From the NCBI GenBank assembly GCA_965224415.1, contig CBDCZB010000004.1, forward strand, positions 310,001-374,000: a stretch of 64,000 bases of DNA. Reading direction: 5' to 3'. Numbering within the stretch: position 1 is the first letter of the stretch; each line of letters begins with the position of its first letter. The notes under the pieces were generated by a model. It was not told the origin of the DNA, did no database searches, and saw only the letters and a list, made by a program, of their open reading frames with translations. Position numbers and translations under genes: made by a program. Of the stretch, positions 35,733 through 44,972 are shown one piece after another. Source of the stretch: DAOUJI01 sp965224415 (GTDB lineage: Bacteria; Chloroflexota; Dehalococcoidia; Lucifugimonadales; JAGWBF01).

Positions 35733-36095
35733 ATGGTCAGGGACAAGTATTCAGTGGGGCTGGCGCTGGAACAACGGGAAGAACTCCAGCGTCTGATTCG
35801 GGTTGGGAAACACCCGGCCCGAATCACCGCCAGGGCCCGGATTCTCCTCAAGAGCGACGACGGTTGGCCGGCCACCCAAGTGGCTGAAGCCCTGGATGTG
35901 GCCTTGGGCACAGTGTACCGGGTCAAGCGGCGCTTTACCGAAGAAGGGTTGTCCGGGGTTCTGAAGGACCGTCCCCAGGCCAACCGGCGCCGGAAGCTGG
36001 ACGACCGGGGCGAGGCCCACTTGATCGCCCTGGCCTGCAGCCCGCCGCCGGCAGGGCATGACCACTGGACCCTGCGCCTGCTGGCTGGCAAGGTG
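35733..36095 (+). pseudogene. IS630 transposase, 5' part
   Basis: The N-terminal HTH half: VRDKYSVGLALEQREELQRL, RARILLKSDDGWPATQVAEALDVALGTVYRVKRRF. It runs into foreign sequence after HDHWTLRLLAGKV, the point where the second IS630 copy at 43.8 kb continues VVELGL. The rest resumes at 38487. Confidence 0.8.
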
Positions 36096-36156
36096 ATTAA
36101 CGACAATTAGTTCTGCGGGTCAAGACGACTATTTTTGCCGGTCGGGGTGAAAAATC

Positions 36157-36178
36157 ATCCGGCACGGAGGTGCCGGAT
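36157..36178 (+). promoter_or_regulatory. Hairpin holding the istA Shine-Dalgarno
   Basis: ATCCGGCAC-GGAG-GTGCCGGAT forms a 9-bp stem whose loop is GGAG; the last stem base is the T of the TTG start codon. Such a hairpin could limit translation of istA, for instance during read-through transcription. Confidence 0.55.
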
Positions 36179-37681
36179 TGATCACAGACCGACAAGTCGC
36201 ATTGTTGAGGCAGAGACGTATGGAAGGAAAGACTCAGGAAACGGCGGCGGCCATGGCCGGGATGAGCGTGCGGTCAGCGCGGAAGTGGGAGAGGGGCCCG
36301 TTGCCGTCGACAACGAAACAGGAGCGCCGGTGGCGCACCCGGCCCGATCCCTTCGACGGGGTATGGGAAGAGGAGATTGAGCCCCTGCTGCGGGGTGATC
36401 CGGCCGGCAAGCTGAAAGCAACGACAATTATGGAGTGGTTGGAAGACCGGCATCCCGGCCGTTTCGGCGCCTCCCGGTTGCGCACCCTGCAACGACGATT
36501 ACAGGACTGGCGGGCGCTCAACGGACCGGAGCAGGAAGTGTACTTCCCTCAAGAGCATCCGCCGGGACGGGAAGCCCAGATCGACTTCACCCATGGCAAC
36601 TCCTTGGCGGTGACCATCGCCGGCCAGCCTTACCCTCATCTGCTGTTCCAGCTGATACTCAGCCACTCGGGGTGGCGCTACGCCGAGGTGGCCATCGGAG
36701 AGACCTTCCTGGCGTTGCAGCAGGGGCTGCAGGCTGCCCTGTGGACCTTGGGCGGTGTGCCAGAAGTGGTGCGCAGCGACAATGCCTCCGCCGCCACCCA
36801 CGAGGTGCGCCGCAGCCGCGGCCGGGCTCTCAATGACGCCTACGCATCCCTGCTGGACCACTACGGCCTCCGCTCCACCCGCATCAATCGGGGCCAGAGC
36901 CACGAGAACGGCGTCGCCGAGCAGGGTCACTACCGTCTCAAGGACGCCATCGACCAGGCCCTCATCCTGCGGGGGAGTCGCGATTTCGACACCGTCGGCG
37001 ACTACGCCCGTTTCGTCGGGGAAATGGTCCAAAGACGCAATCGTCTGGTCCAAGGGAAGCTGGAGCAGGAAATGGCTTAGCCTGGGCCCCCTGCCCCCAG
37101 CTCCCATGCCGGAATACGTCAACTACTGGGCCCGGGTCCGCAAGTGGAGCGCCATCCAAGCAGCTGGCCGGACCTATACCGTCCCCTCCCGTCTCATCGG
37201 CAAGGAGGTGCAGGTCCGGCTGTACGCCGACCGGGTGGAAGTGTACTACAAAGGCCACTTGGTGGAAGGCATGGAGCGGGTGCGCGGTGAGAGGGATGCC
37301 AACGTCAATTACCGTCACGTCATCGGCTCCCTGGTGCGCAGGCCCGGCGCCTTTGCCCGATACCGCTTCCGGGAGCAGCTGTTCCCCACCATGCATTTTC
37401 GGCGGGCCTACGACGCGCTTAAGCAGTGGCGCGGGGAACGGGCCGACGTGGAGTACGTGCGCATCCTGCACCTGGCGGCGACCACCATGGAAGCCACGGT
37501 GGACAGCGCCCTGTCCCTGCTGTTGGAAGCAGGCGATCCCTTCGACTACACGGTGGTGCGGGACCTGGCGGAGCCCAGGCCGCCCGGGGCCCCGTCGCTC
37601 ACCCAGACAGGAAAGCCGGACCTGAAAGTCTACGACGGTCTGCTCACGGTCAGTCTGGCTGCGGCGGGGGTGTGCGGATGA
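36178..37681 (+). pseudogene. istA: IS21 transposase IstA, frameshifted
   Basis: The first 300 residues hold the HTH (RQRRMEGKTQETAAAMAGMS) and the DDE core: EAQIDFTHG, VRSDNASAAT and GQSHENGVAEQ. A TAG then stops the frame at 37080, but the +1 frame carries straight on with LGPLPPAPMPEYVNYWA through the C-terminal domain to 37681. One base has been gained or lost near 37075; no obvious slippery run is present. The TTG start is inside a hairpin. Confidence 0.8.
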
Positions 37682-38496
37682 CGGACACCAGCGTCATACA
37701 GGAACGCATCGGCCAGCTGTGCCACCAGTTCAAGTTGCCCACCATGGGTGCCCAGTCGGTGGCCCGTTTCACCGCCGCCGGTCACGGCGACGCCCTGCCC
37801 ACATTCCTGGAGGCGCTGGAACAGGAGGCCGAGGACCGGAAGCACCGGCGCATCAACCGGCTGCGCAAGGAATCCAAGCTCCCCTCGGGCAAGACTTGGG
37901 AAACCTTCGAGCACGACCGGATACCCCTGGCGCTACGGCAGCAGCTGGACCAACTGGCCCGGGGCAGCTTCGTGGAGCGGGGTGTCAACGTCCTGGCCTT
38001 CGGACTGCCCGGCACCGGGAAGACCCATGCCCTGTGCGCCCTAGGCCACCGCTTGGTGGAAGACGGCCATTCCGTCTTGTTCGCCCCAGCCTACCGCTTG
38101 GTGCAGGAACTGCTGGCCGCCAAGCGGGACTTGGCCCTGCCGCGTCAATTGCGGAAGCTGGACAACTTCGACTTCCTGCTCCTGGACGACCTGGGCTACC
38201 TGCCCCAGGGGGCCGAAGAGTCCGAAGTCCTTTTCACCCTCATCGCCGAACGCTACGAGCGACGGTCCTTGGGCATAACGTCAAACCTGGTCTTCTCGGA
38301 GTGGGAGCGCATCTTCGCCAACCCCATGGCCACCGCCGCGGCCATCGATCGAGTGGTCCACCACTCAGTCATCCTGGAGTTCGACGTCCCAAGCTACCGG
38401 ACCGATGCAGCTCAACAACGCAGTCAGGACCGTGGTGAGGAAAAGGAGGTGAACCGGCAAAAATGCTTGACGCGGGACACAAGGATGTTGAGTTGA
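37678..38496 (+). CDS. istB: IS21 helper ATPase IstB
   Basis: A 272-residue DnaA-like AAA+ protein that assists IstA. Walker A FGLPGTGKTH, Walker B FLLLDDLGYLPQ, and SNLVFSEWERIF near the end. The ATG overlaps the istA stop. The last three or four codons lie in flanking IS630 DNA, so the stop codon seems borrowed from the target. Confidence 0.88.
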   Translation: MTDTSVIQERIGQLCHQFKLPTMGAQSVARFTAAGHGDALPTFLEALEQEAEDRKHRRINRLRKESKLPSGKTWETFEHDRIPLALRQQLDQLARGSFVERGVNVLAFGLPGTGKTHALCALGHRLVEDGHSVLFAPAYRLVQELLAAKRDLALPRQLRKLDNFDFLLLDDLGYLPQGAEESEVLFTLIAERYERRSLGITSNLVFSEWERIFANPMATAAAIDRVVHHSVILEFDVPSYRTDAAQQRSQDRGEEKEVNRQKCLTRDTRMLS

Positions 38497-39247
38497 AGTT
38501 GGCCTCCTCCATGTCCCACGAAGGGGTGCGCAAGCGTCTCAAAAAAACGCTCTCAAGCCCTGGCAGAAGAGGGAATCGCGCATTACCAAGGTGAGCGCGG
38601 AGTTCGTGGCCAACATGGAGGACCTGCTGGACCTCTATGCCGAACCCTATGACCACCGACGGCCGGTGGTCTGCTTTTACGAGACATCGACCCAGTTGTT
38701 GGCCGAGACGCGGCCATCTCTGCCGACCCGGCCCGGAATTCCGCTTCGGCAGGACTACGAGCACCGGAGGGAGGGCGTCCGCAACCTGTTCCTGGCCTGT
38801 GAGCCGCTGGCGGGCTGGCGTCACGTGGCGGTGACCCGGCGGCGCACCATGGAGGACTTCGCCCATCAGATGCGTTGGCTGGTGGACGAAGCTTACCCGG
38901 AGACGCCGGTGGTGAGGGTGGTCATGGACAACCTGAACACGCACCGTCCGGCGTCCCTGTACGAGACGTTCCCGGCGGCAGAGGCCCGGCGGATTGCCAA
39001 GCGGCTGGAGTTCCACTACACCCCCAAGCACGGGAGTTGGTTGAACATGGCGGAAATCGAGTTCAGCGTACTATCCCGATCCTGCTTGAAGCAGCGACTC
39101 CCCGACGAGGAGACGCTCCGGCGGGAAGTCCAGGCCCTGGTTAAGGAACGCAACGCCGCCCAAGCCACCATCCACTGGAGGTTCAACACCCAGGACGCCC
39201 GGACCAAACTTCACCGGCTTTACCCTTTTGATTCCAAAGTTGACTGA
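38487..39247 (+). pseudogene. IS630 transposase, 3' part with mutated catalytic Asp
   Basis: Resumes in frame with VELKLASSMSHEGVRKRLKK, then needs a -1 shift on an A7 run to enter the DDE domain. The first catalytic Asp is replaced: VVCFYETSTQ here versus VVCFDETSTQ in the copy at 44.3 kb. The other two acids (VMDNLNTH and NMAEIEFS) remain. The transposase is thus dead twice over, by insertion and by mutation. Confidence 0.8.
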
Positions 39248-39250
39248 CTA

Positions 39251-39715
39251 CTAGAGCGCAGCATTTCACGTAAACTCCGGGCTTGGCGTGTACCAGGAGA
39301 CCGGTTTGTCATCGTGCGGGATAACGACAATCAAGACTGCATCGCTCTTAAAGACCGACTTCGGCAATTTTGCCAGGGAAGCGGACACGATGATGCCTTG
39401 GTCCGCATCGTTTGCCAGGAGTTGGAGGCATGGTATCTTGGTCAGCCAGATGCGATGGCCGACGCTTTCGGCAACGAAAATTTGCGTTACATTGGCGACC
39501 TTCCACGCTATCGCAATCCCGACGCGCGGCCTAATCCCTCCAAGGATGTCAAAAAACTTTGCAAAGGGTTCCAAAAGATTGATGGTGCTCGCAGGATCGC
39601 CGATTACCTGACGCGGGAAGGCAATCGCTCCCCCAGTTTCAATGTTTTCCTATCAGGCGTTGCAAATCTAATCCTTCGCCCAGTTGACGATCAATCAGAA
39701 GGTAACCCGTCATGA
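39251..39715 (+). pseudogene. DUF4276-like protein, 5' truncated
   Basis: The frame is open from the IS630 border (LERSISRKLRAWRVPGDRF) through VIVRDNDNQDC, LVRIVCQELEAWYLGQPDA and SPSFNVFLSGVANL. These match the C-terminal two thirds of DUF4276, a Toprim-like family often seen beside DNA-modification or defence genes. The N-terminal part was lost at the IS insertion. Its TGA overlaps the ATG of the next relic (ATGA), showing an old operon. Confidence 0.65.
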
Positions 39716-39949
39716 CACCCACCAACCGTCGCCCCATCGAAGAATGGCTCCCAATCAACGAGCTATCAATAGAGGCTGTCTGAGAGGCACTCCGCTGCCT
39801 CGGTTCTTCAGCCTCTCTATTGGCTTCATGTTTGTTGAGGGGCAAGGCCCTGACCGGGAAGCCATTGCCGGGATGAACCACTGTGATGCTGCTTGGTCGT
39901 ACGCCCACCACCGCAACTAGAGCCGCCACGACTGGATTGCAAGCCCTAG
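39712..39949 (+). pseudogene. DUF1156-type DNA methylase remnant
   Basis: Starts at ATG 39712 and reads RRPIEEWLPINELSIEAV, the characteristic start of DUF1156 adenine methylases, then hits TGA. Further on, another frame reads LGRTPTTATRAATTG, a decayed form of the usual WWARRPL-TATRAA segment. It is cut off by the IS1182 element. The remainder of the gene was not found on the other side. Confidence 0.45.
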
Positions 39950-41488
39950 CAGCCCGTCCGAGAAACACGGTTGGCGAGTGCTTGGGGGTATGATGGGCCC
40001 AGCCCAGTAGCGGGGAGTCGTTGATGAGCAAAACCTACCTTCCCTACGAACCCGACCAGCAGTTGCTGTTGCGAGCGGCGTTGCAGGAGTGGCTGCCTGA
40101 CGACCATCTGGCCTACTTCATATCCGACGTGGTGGACCAGTTGGACATGTCGAAGGTCACCGCTCGCTACGAGCGGGAACGGCGTGGCGGGCCGCCGTAT
40201 CATCCACGGATGATGGTCAAGGTGTTGCTCTACGGCTACTGCGTGGGGGTGGCGTCCTCACGCCGCATCGCCCAGCGTCTCCACGAGGACATCGCCTTCA
40301 GGGTGTTGGCGGCGAACAACACACCGGACTTCCGGACCATCTCCGACTTTCGCAAGGATAATCTGGATGCGCTGTCGGGCCTGTTCGTACAGGTACTGGC
40401 GTTGTGCCAGCAGTCGGGACTGGTGAAGCTGGGGCACGTGGCGCTGGACGGCACGAAGGTCAAGGCCAACGCATCGAAGCATAAGGCGATGAGTTGCCAA
40501 CGGATGAAGGAGAAGGCAGCGCAGTTGTTGCGACAGGCCCAGGCAGCGGATGATGAGGAAGACCGGCGGTACGGCAAAGACAAGCGTGGAGATGAGTTGC
40601 CTCAGGAGTTGGCCTTTCGAGAGGGTCGGTTGGAGAATATACGGGAAGCCATGGCGGCGCTGGAAGCCGAGGCGCAGGCGGCTGGCGAACAGGCCGAGGC
40701 CGAAGGCGGTAAGCGCCCGGGGGCGCCCGACGACAAGGCCCAGCGCAACTTCACCGATGCCGAGTCGCGCATCATCCCCGCACCTGGAGGAAAGGACTTC
40801 CTGCAAGCGTACAACTGTCAGGCGGTGGTGGACAGCGCTCACCAGGTGATCGTGGCGGCGCGGGCCACCAACCAGACTTCGGATAAGCAACAGGCTGCGG
40901 CGATGATGGAGGAGACCATCGACAACGTCGGTGCAGTCCCCAGGGAAGTATCCGCCGATGCTGGCTACTACTCGGCAAAGGCAGTCGCCGAGCTCTATGC
41001 TCTGGGTGTGGACCCGTTCGTCGCGCCGGAGCAGACCCGCCACGGCCGGGTTGTGCCGCCCGAGCCCCGAGGTCGCATACCCAGCCATCTGTCTCCCAGG
41101 GACCGGATGCGACGGAAGTTACAGACCAAGCGGGGGCGGCAGCGCTACGCTTTGCGGATGCAAACTGTGGAGCCGGCATTCGGCCAGATCAAGCAGGGCC
41201 GGGGATTCCGGCAGTTCCTGCTGCGGGGACTGGAGAAGGTGAACGGCGAATGGTCGCTGATCTGCACCGGCCACAACCTGCTCAAACTGTTCCGCTCTGG
41301 GGTCAATCTGCACAGGAAAGCACGGGTCGATGGGCCAGCCCAACGCATCAGGAACTTTGCCGAGGTAGTTGAGCACGGCGCTATTCGCAAACCTATCTGG
41401 GGGCCGGCCGGGGCAACCGGCAAAATTAGTTGTCGCGATCCATTGTCGCTGACCCGCAAGCGCCGTCAGATAATCCTCGGACGGGCTG
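39950..41488. mobile_element. IS1182-family element, intact
   Basis: Inverted repeats of 13 bp (CAGCCCGTCCGAG, 39950-39962, complement 41476-41488) with CTAG at both outer borders (39946-39949 and 41489-41492), a 4-bp target duplication. One full transposase inside. Confidence 0.85.
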
Positions 41489-41523
41489 CTAGAGGATCCA
41501 GCGCGTCGACGGCGGCCCTGTAG
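40024..41523 (+). CDS. IS1182-family transposase
   Basis: About 499 residues. N-terminal KTYLPYEPDQQLLLRAAL, YHPRMMVKVLLYGYCVG, the catalytic DGTKVKANASKHKAMS region, LQAYNCQAVVDS and the C-terminal QTVEPAFGQIKQGRGFRQFLLRGLEKV. The frame is unbroken, so this is probably the only unbroken transposase in the island that needs no frameshift. The last dozen codons run past the inverted repeat into flanking DNA. Confidence 0.9.
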   Translation: MSKTYLPYEPDQQLLLRAALQEWLPDDHLAYFISDVVDQLDMSKVTARYERERRGGPPYHPRMMVKVLLYGYCVGVASSRRIAQRLHEDIAFRVLAANNTPDFRTISDFRKDNLDALSGLFVQVLALCQQSGLVKLGHVALDGTKVKANASKHKAMSCQRMKEKAAQLLRQAQAADDEEDRRYGKDKRGDELPQELAFREGRLENIREAMAALEAEAQAAGEQAEAEGGKRPGAPDDKAQRNFTDAESRIIPAPGGKDFLQAYNCQAVVDSAHQVIVAARATNQTSDKQQAAAMMEETIDNVGAVPREVSADAGYYSAKAVAELYALGVDPFVAPEQTRHGRVVPPEPRGRIPSHLSPRDRMRRKLQTKRGRQRYALRMQTVEPAFGQIKQGRGFRQFLLRGLEKVNGEWSLICTGHNLLKLFRSGVNLHRKARVDGPAQRIRNFAEVVEHGAIRKPIWGPAGATGKISCRDPLSLTRKRRQIILGRAARGSSASTAAL

Positions 41524-41566
41524 GACACTCACAGGAGGACAGCCTCCCCGGTTCTGCGCCATCTCC

Positions 41567-41707
41567 TCATGCGCCGCGCGCCGGAAGCGCCTTGGTCGTC
41601 GGTGGGACGCCGCAGTCCGGCACGCCCCCGCTTGCCATGAGCGCCATGACCGATGACTGGACGCCCCCGCCCAGGCTGATGGCTGTCGACGTTGGAGGGG
41701 CGCTCAT
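41567..41707 (-). pseudogene. PP-loop (PAPS-reductase-like) gene fragment
   Basis: The minus strand from ATG 41707, preceded by GAGGAGAG, reads TAISLGGGVQSSVMALMASG, the phosphate-binding loop of phage-type PAPS-reductase-like proteins, then loses homology after 46 codons. Its ATG overlaps the TGA of an upstream frame ending QERLRRLFIVLLKP (about 41705-41795), so two linked phage- or plasmid-type genes are left here as stubs. Confidence 0.4.
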
Positions 41708-41799
41708 TGGCTCTCCTCCTCGCTGCCGTCGTCCGGCTTCAGCAGGACGATGAAGAGTCGGCGCAGCCGTTCCTGGGGCGTCGGGTCCGGGGTTGAAGT

Positions 41800-42480
41800 C
41801 CATCCCGGCCGCCCTCACGTCTGAGGAATGCCCGTCAGTGCTCTTCTGTTTTCCGAAGTTCCTGCCGTTTTTCAAGTCGCTGCCCTCGCGGCGTTTGCGG
41901 GTGTTCGACCTCGAACGTGACGGTTGGCCGCAGACGCCAGACGCTCATTCTGTCGCCGGTTTGACCGGTTGCAGACAGATTAGAGCATTCATGCGAAAAG
42001 TCAAGAATCATAACATTATTCCGTTACTTTAACTTACTTAAATAACATGATAATATATAGAAACGTGTAACCAATTACTATTATCGGCAATAGTTGGCAC
42101 GCCTACGTCGTATGTATATCGACTGTTGTCAATTGTCACTGCTTTTAGCGCGTCCACGTCGAGGCGCTGGCGGCTTGGCGACGCGGTCCAAGACGCACGG
42201 GATCAACCGCAAAGATTTTGCGAGTGTAAAACAGGGCCGTCGCGCTGGAATCCACTGTCAGAGAGCGGTCGGCCGTCGTCTGGATGCGGCGAGACATGGC
42301 GCAGGGATCCGGGGGCATTGTGGAGGGCTTCCATGTCGGCGGACCGCGGGACCAAGGCAGCAGAAGGCAGCAGCCGGTCGGCTCCGCATGACCGTCGACC
42401 TCTTCTTTGACGGCCTCGTCAGCATCTCTACTCTCCGCCTTCGCTTCGACCCCAAGCAGAAGCGCGACGCCCTGTGGGAC
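41800..42480. other. Decayed interval without a supported gene
   Basis: No convincing reading frame. It includes an AT-rich pocket (about 41995-42100) in otherwise GC-rich DNA and a short 6-bp inverted repeat (ACTATT/AATAGT) near 42075-42092. Probably debris left by several insertions. Confidence 0.4.
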
Positions 42481-42596
42481 CGTGCGCACGCTCCCACACC
42501 TTCAACCACGCTGAGTTCCCGGCTCACTGACATAAGCGGTCGAACGTGGAAACCGACTTCTCGATGATCAAGGCGAAGTTCGACGGGTCCGTCTGA
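42480..42596 (+). pseudogene. Transposase C-terminal fragment
   Basis: Reads FNHAEFPAH, an in-frame TGA, then HKRSNVETDFSMIKAKFDGSV and stop. This is the C-terminal signature of a DDE transposase group (RSNVET-FSMIKAKFG). Nothing else of the element was identified. Confidence 0.45.
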
Positions 42597-42659
42597 TCCA
42601 AGACGCCGACTGTAGATTGTCAGCGAAAATGGGACACCCGAGGGGGTAGAAAACCCCGA

Positions 42660-42930
42660 GAGTTTGGAGGTGGGGTTAGCTCCCTGGATGAGGTAGAGCA
42701 CTTCAGAGAGAGGAGCAGAGATGTCCAGACAGAAACTAGTAAGGCAGTGGCCGCCGAGGAGCGCACGGAGGCGGCCCGGTTCTTCGTTCGACGAGTCAGA
42801 ACGGTCACCCGACGCAAGACACAGCCTTTGGAGACTATTCGGATAGTGCTGGAGAGGTTCCGCCGGTAGGTCGCCGTCAACGAATTGTGCCGCAGGGAGG
42901 GGATCAAGCCCCATTCCTATGGTGGCGGAC
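42660..42930 (+). pseudogene. IS3-like orfA, first part
   Basis: Reads VEHFRERSRDVQTETSKAV, RFFVRRVRTVTRRKTQPLE, IRIVLERFRR, TAG, VAVNELCRREGIKPHSY: the HTH region of an IS3-type OrfA with an amber codon. It is cut by the IS5 element and resumes after 44973. Confidence 0.5.
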
Positions 42931-42975
42931 TAGGGCCTGTTCACACTATTGGGTTGAATATGATATCATTGGAGG

Positions 42976-43690
42976 ATGGAACTTACAGAAGCTCAATACG
43001 AACGAATAGCTCCTTGTCTGCCGGTGCAACGCGGCAACGTGAGCATGTCGAACCTCCAAGTCCTCAACGCAATTCTGTACGTCGCCGAGCATGGTTGCAA
43101 GTGGCGGGGCTTGCCTCCGAGGTTTGGCTCCTGGCACACAGTCTATACCCGCATGAACCGCTGGTCCAAAAACGGAGTCCTCAATCGGGTGTTCGAACAC
43201 CTTCAACGAGAGCAGATAGTGCGCATCAATATCGAGGCGGTTTCGGTGGACAGCACGATTGTCAAGGTGCATCCCGATGGCACGGGCGCGTTAAAAAAAA
43301 CGGACCGCAGTCCATCGGCAAGTCCCGGGGAGGATGGACCACCAAGATTCATATGGTTGCCGCAGATGCTCGAACGGCTCTGATGTTCTCCCTCTCCGCC
43401 GGACAAGCCCACGACGCGCCTGAAGGACGCAAGCTGCTCAACCGTCTTGGGCCACAGCGAGAGAACTTGTCTATAGTGATGGATCGTGCATACGAGGGCA
43501 ACGAGACACGCCAACTCGCATTGGCGCTGGGATTCACTCCCGTCGTTCCGCCGTCCTCGACACGGGTCTCCCCATGGACGTACGACATGGAGATGTACAA
43601 GAGACGCAACGAAGTTGAGCGCTTGTTCCGGCGATTGAAGGGCTTTCGCCGTATCTTCTCTCGCTTCGAGAAGCTGGATGTGCTCTTCCT
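42976..43690 (+). pseudogene. IS5-family transposase, interrupted
   Basis: First frame: TEAQYERIAPCLPVQRGNV, LNAILYVAEHGCKWRGLPP, VSVDSTIVKVHPDGTGALKK. A -1 shift on an A8 run continues with SIGKSRGGWTTKIHMVAAD, LSAGQAHDAPEG, VMDRAYEGNETR and RRNEVERLFRRLKGFRR...KLDVLFL. The normal end LGFILLTLIVDALR and stop are found at 44914-44955, after the inserted IS630; joining at the TA target restores the frame exactly. Confidence 0.8.
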
Positions 43691-43691
43691 A

Positions 43692-44913
43692 GTATTCGGC
43701 CAATCTGGCATTGTCAGTTAGTACGTGAGCCCAGACAGGATGCTACCTTGGGGATAGACGAAGGGTTGTGGGATGTGAGGTGGTCATGGTGCAGGAGAAG
43801 TACGGAGTCCGGCTGGCAACACAGGAAAAGGGACGGCTCAGGAAGATGATCAGGGCTGGGAGGAGTTCCGCACAGGCGATTACCCGGGCCCGCATCCTGA
43901 TCAAGATAGATGAGGGCTGGACCGCCCCCCAGGTGGCCACCGCACTGGACGTGTCGGAGCGGACCGTGTTCCGCACCAAGCGGCGGTATGCCGAGGAAGG
44001 ACTGGACGAGGTGCTGAGGCACCATAACCAGGTCAACCGGCCCAGAAAGGTGGATGAAAGGGTGGAGGCCCACCTGATAGCCTTGGCCTGCAGCCCGGTG
44101 CCCGACGGTCATGACCACTGGACCATGCGGGCCCTGGCGGGCAAGGTGGTGGAGTTGGGATTGGTGGAGTCTTTATCTCCCGAGACGGTCCGCCTGCGGC
44201 TAAAAAAAACACGCTCAAGCCGTGGCTCAAGAAACAATGGTGCATCCCCAAGGTAGGTGGAGAGTTCGTGGCGGCCATGGAGGACGTGCTGGATCTCTAC
44301 GCCGAGCCCTACGATCCGCAGAGGCCGGTGGTCTGCTTTGACGAGACCTCCACCCAGTTGCTGGCCGACGTGAGGGAACCGCTGCCGGCAAAGCCTGGGA
44401 GGCCGAGGCGTGAGGACTACGAATACCAGCGGGGAGGGACGCGCAACCTGTTCCTCACCTGTGAGCCTCGCCGGGGCTGGCGCCACGTGGCGATAACCCG
44501 GCAACGCACCATGCAGGACTTCGCTCAGCAGATGCGGTGGCTGGTGGATGAGGCCTACCCCGATGTCCCGGTGATTCGGCTGGTTCTCGACAATCTGAAC
44601 ACGCATCGGATGGCCTCGCTTTACGAGACTTTCCCGGCGGCCGAGGCCCGGCGCATCGCCAAGCGGCTGGAGTTGCACCACACTCCCAAGCACGGAAGCT
44701 GGCTGAATATGGCGGAGATCGAGTTCAGCGTGCTGGCCCGGGCCTGCCTGCGCGGACGCAACGGAGATGAGGACAGCCTGGAAAGAGCCGTCAGCGCCTG
44801 CGTGTCAGAGCGGAACGCGATAGGAGCTACCATTAACTGGCGGTTCACTGCCCAAGACGCCAGACGCAAACTCCATCGCCTCTATCCCTGCCAATCCTGA
44901 TTTGGTTCAGTAC
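43692..44913. mobile_element. IS630-family element, inner core of the nest
   Basis: About 1.22 kb between duplicated TA (43690-43691 and 44914-44915). Ends are weakly complementary (GTATTCGGCCAA versus GTACTGAACCAA), and a second similar motif (GTACGTGAGCCC) lies 30 bases inside. It carries one transposase that needs a -1 frameshift. Confidence 0.7.
43786..44900 (+). CDS. IS630 transposase with -1 frameshift
   Basis: OrfA (43786-44256) holds the HTH: LATQEKGRLRKMI, RARILIKIDEGWTAPQVATA, VSERTVFRTKRRYAEEGL. At CTAAAAAAAAC (about 44200-44210) a -1 slip leads into the frame of 44268-44900, with the full DDE triad: VVCFDETSTQ, LVLDNLNTH and NMAEIEFSVL. The A8 heptamer-like signal is the usual programmed frameshift of this family. 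All three catalytic acids are present, so this copy may be active. Confidence 0.8.
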
Positions 44914-44972
44914 TAGGCTTCATCCTACTCACTCTTATAGTCGATGCGTTGCGTTAGTGTGAACAGGCCCTA

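Larger units (their letters stand above)
36096..38486. mobile_element. IS21-family element inside IS630
   Basis: Contains istA and istB. Imperfect ends share GTCAAG and ATTTTTGCCGG on both sides. The exact ends and target duplication could not be fixed by eye; possible imperfect repeats are CAAGGTGATT and CAAGGATGTT. Confidence 0.65.
35640..39250. mobile_element. IS630-family element, interrupted by IS21
   Basis: Terminal inverted repeats are readable: TACTCAGTCAACTTGG at the left and its near-complement ending 39250 (TAGTCAGTCAACTTTGG reversed), each flanked by a TA dinucleotide as expected for IS630 insertion. The transposase is split by an IS21-type element at about 36096-38486. Without the insert the element is about 1.2 kb. 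Confidence 0.75.
42931..44972. mobile_element. IS5-family (IS427-type) element, middle shell
   Basis: Perfect 18-bp terminal inverted repeats TAGGGCCTGTTCACACTA (42931-42948) and complement (44955-44972), with CTA/TAG at the borders as in IS427-type insertion. Its transposase is interrupted near the 3' end by the IS630 element at 43692-44913. Confidence 0.85.

Noticed and set aside
37060..37085. Programmed +1 frameshift in istA
   Set aside because: No usual slippery site; IS21 IstA proteins are normally one frame, so a simple indel is more likely.
39684..39920. Possible 78-residue gene on the plus strand
   Set aside because: No ribosome site and no recognisable family; the DUF1156 remnant in other frames explains the region better.
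42094..42567. 157-residue frame in the decayed interval
   Set aside because: Basic low-quality translation; the real signal at its end is a transposase fragment in another frame.
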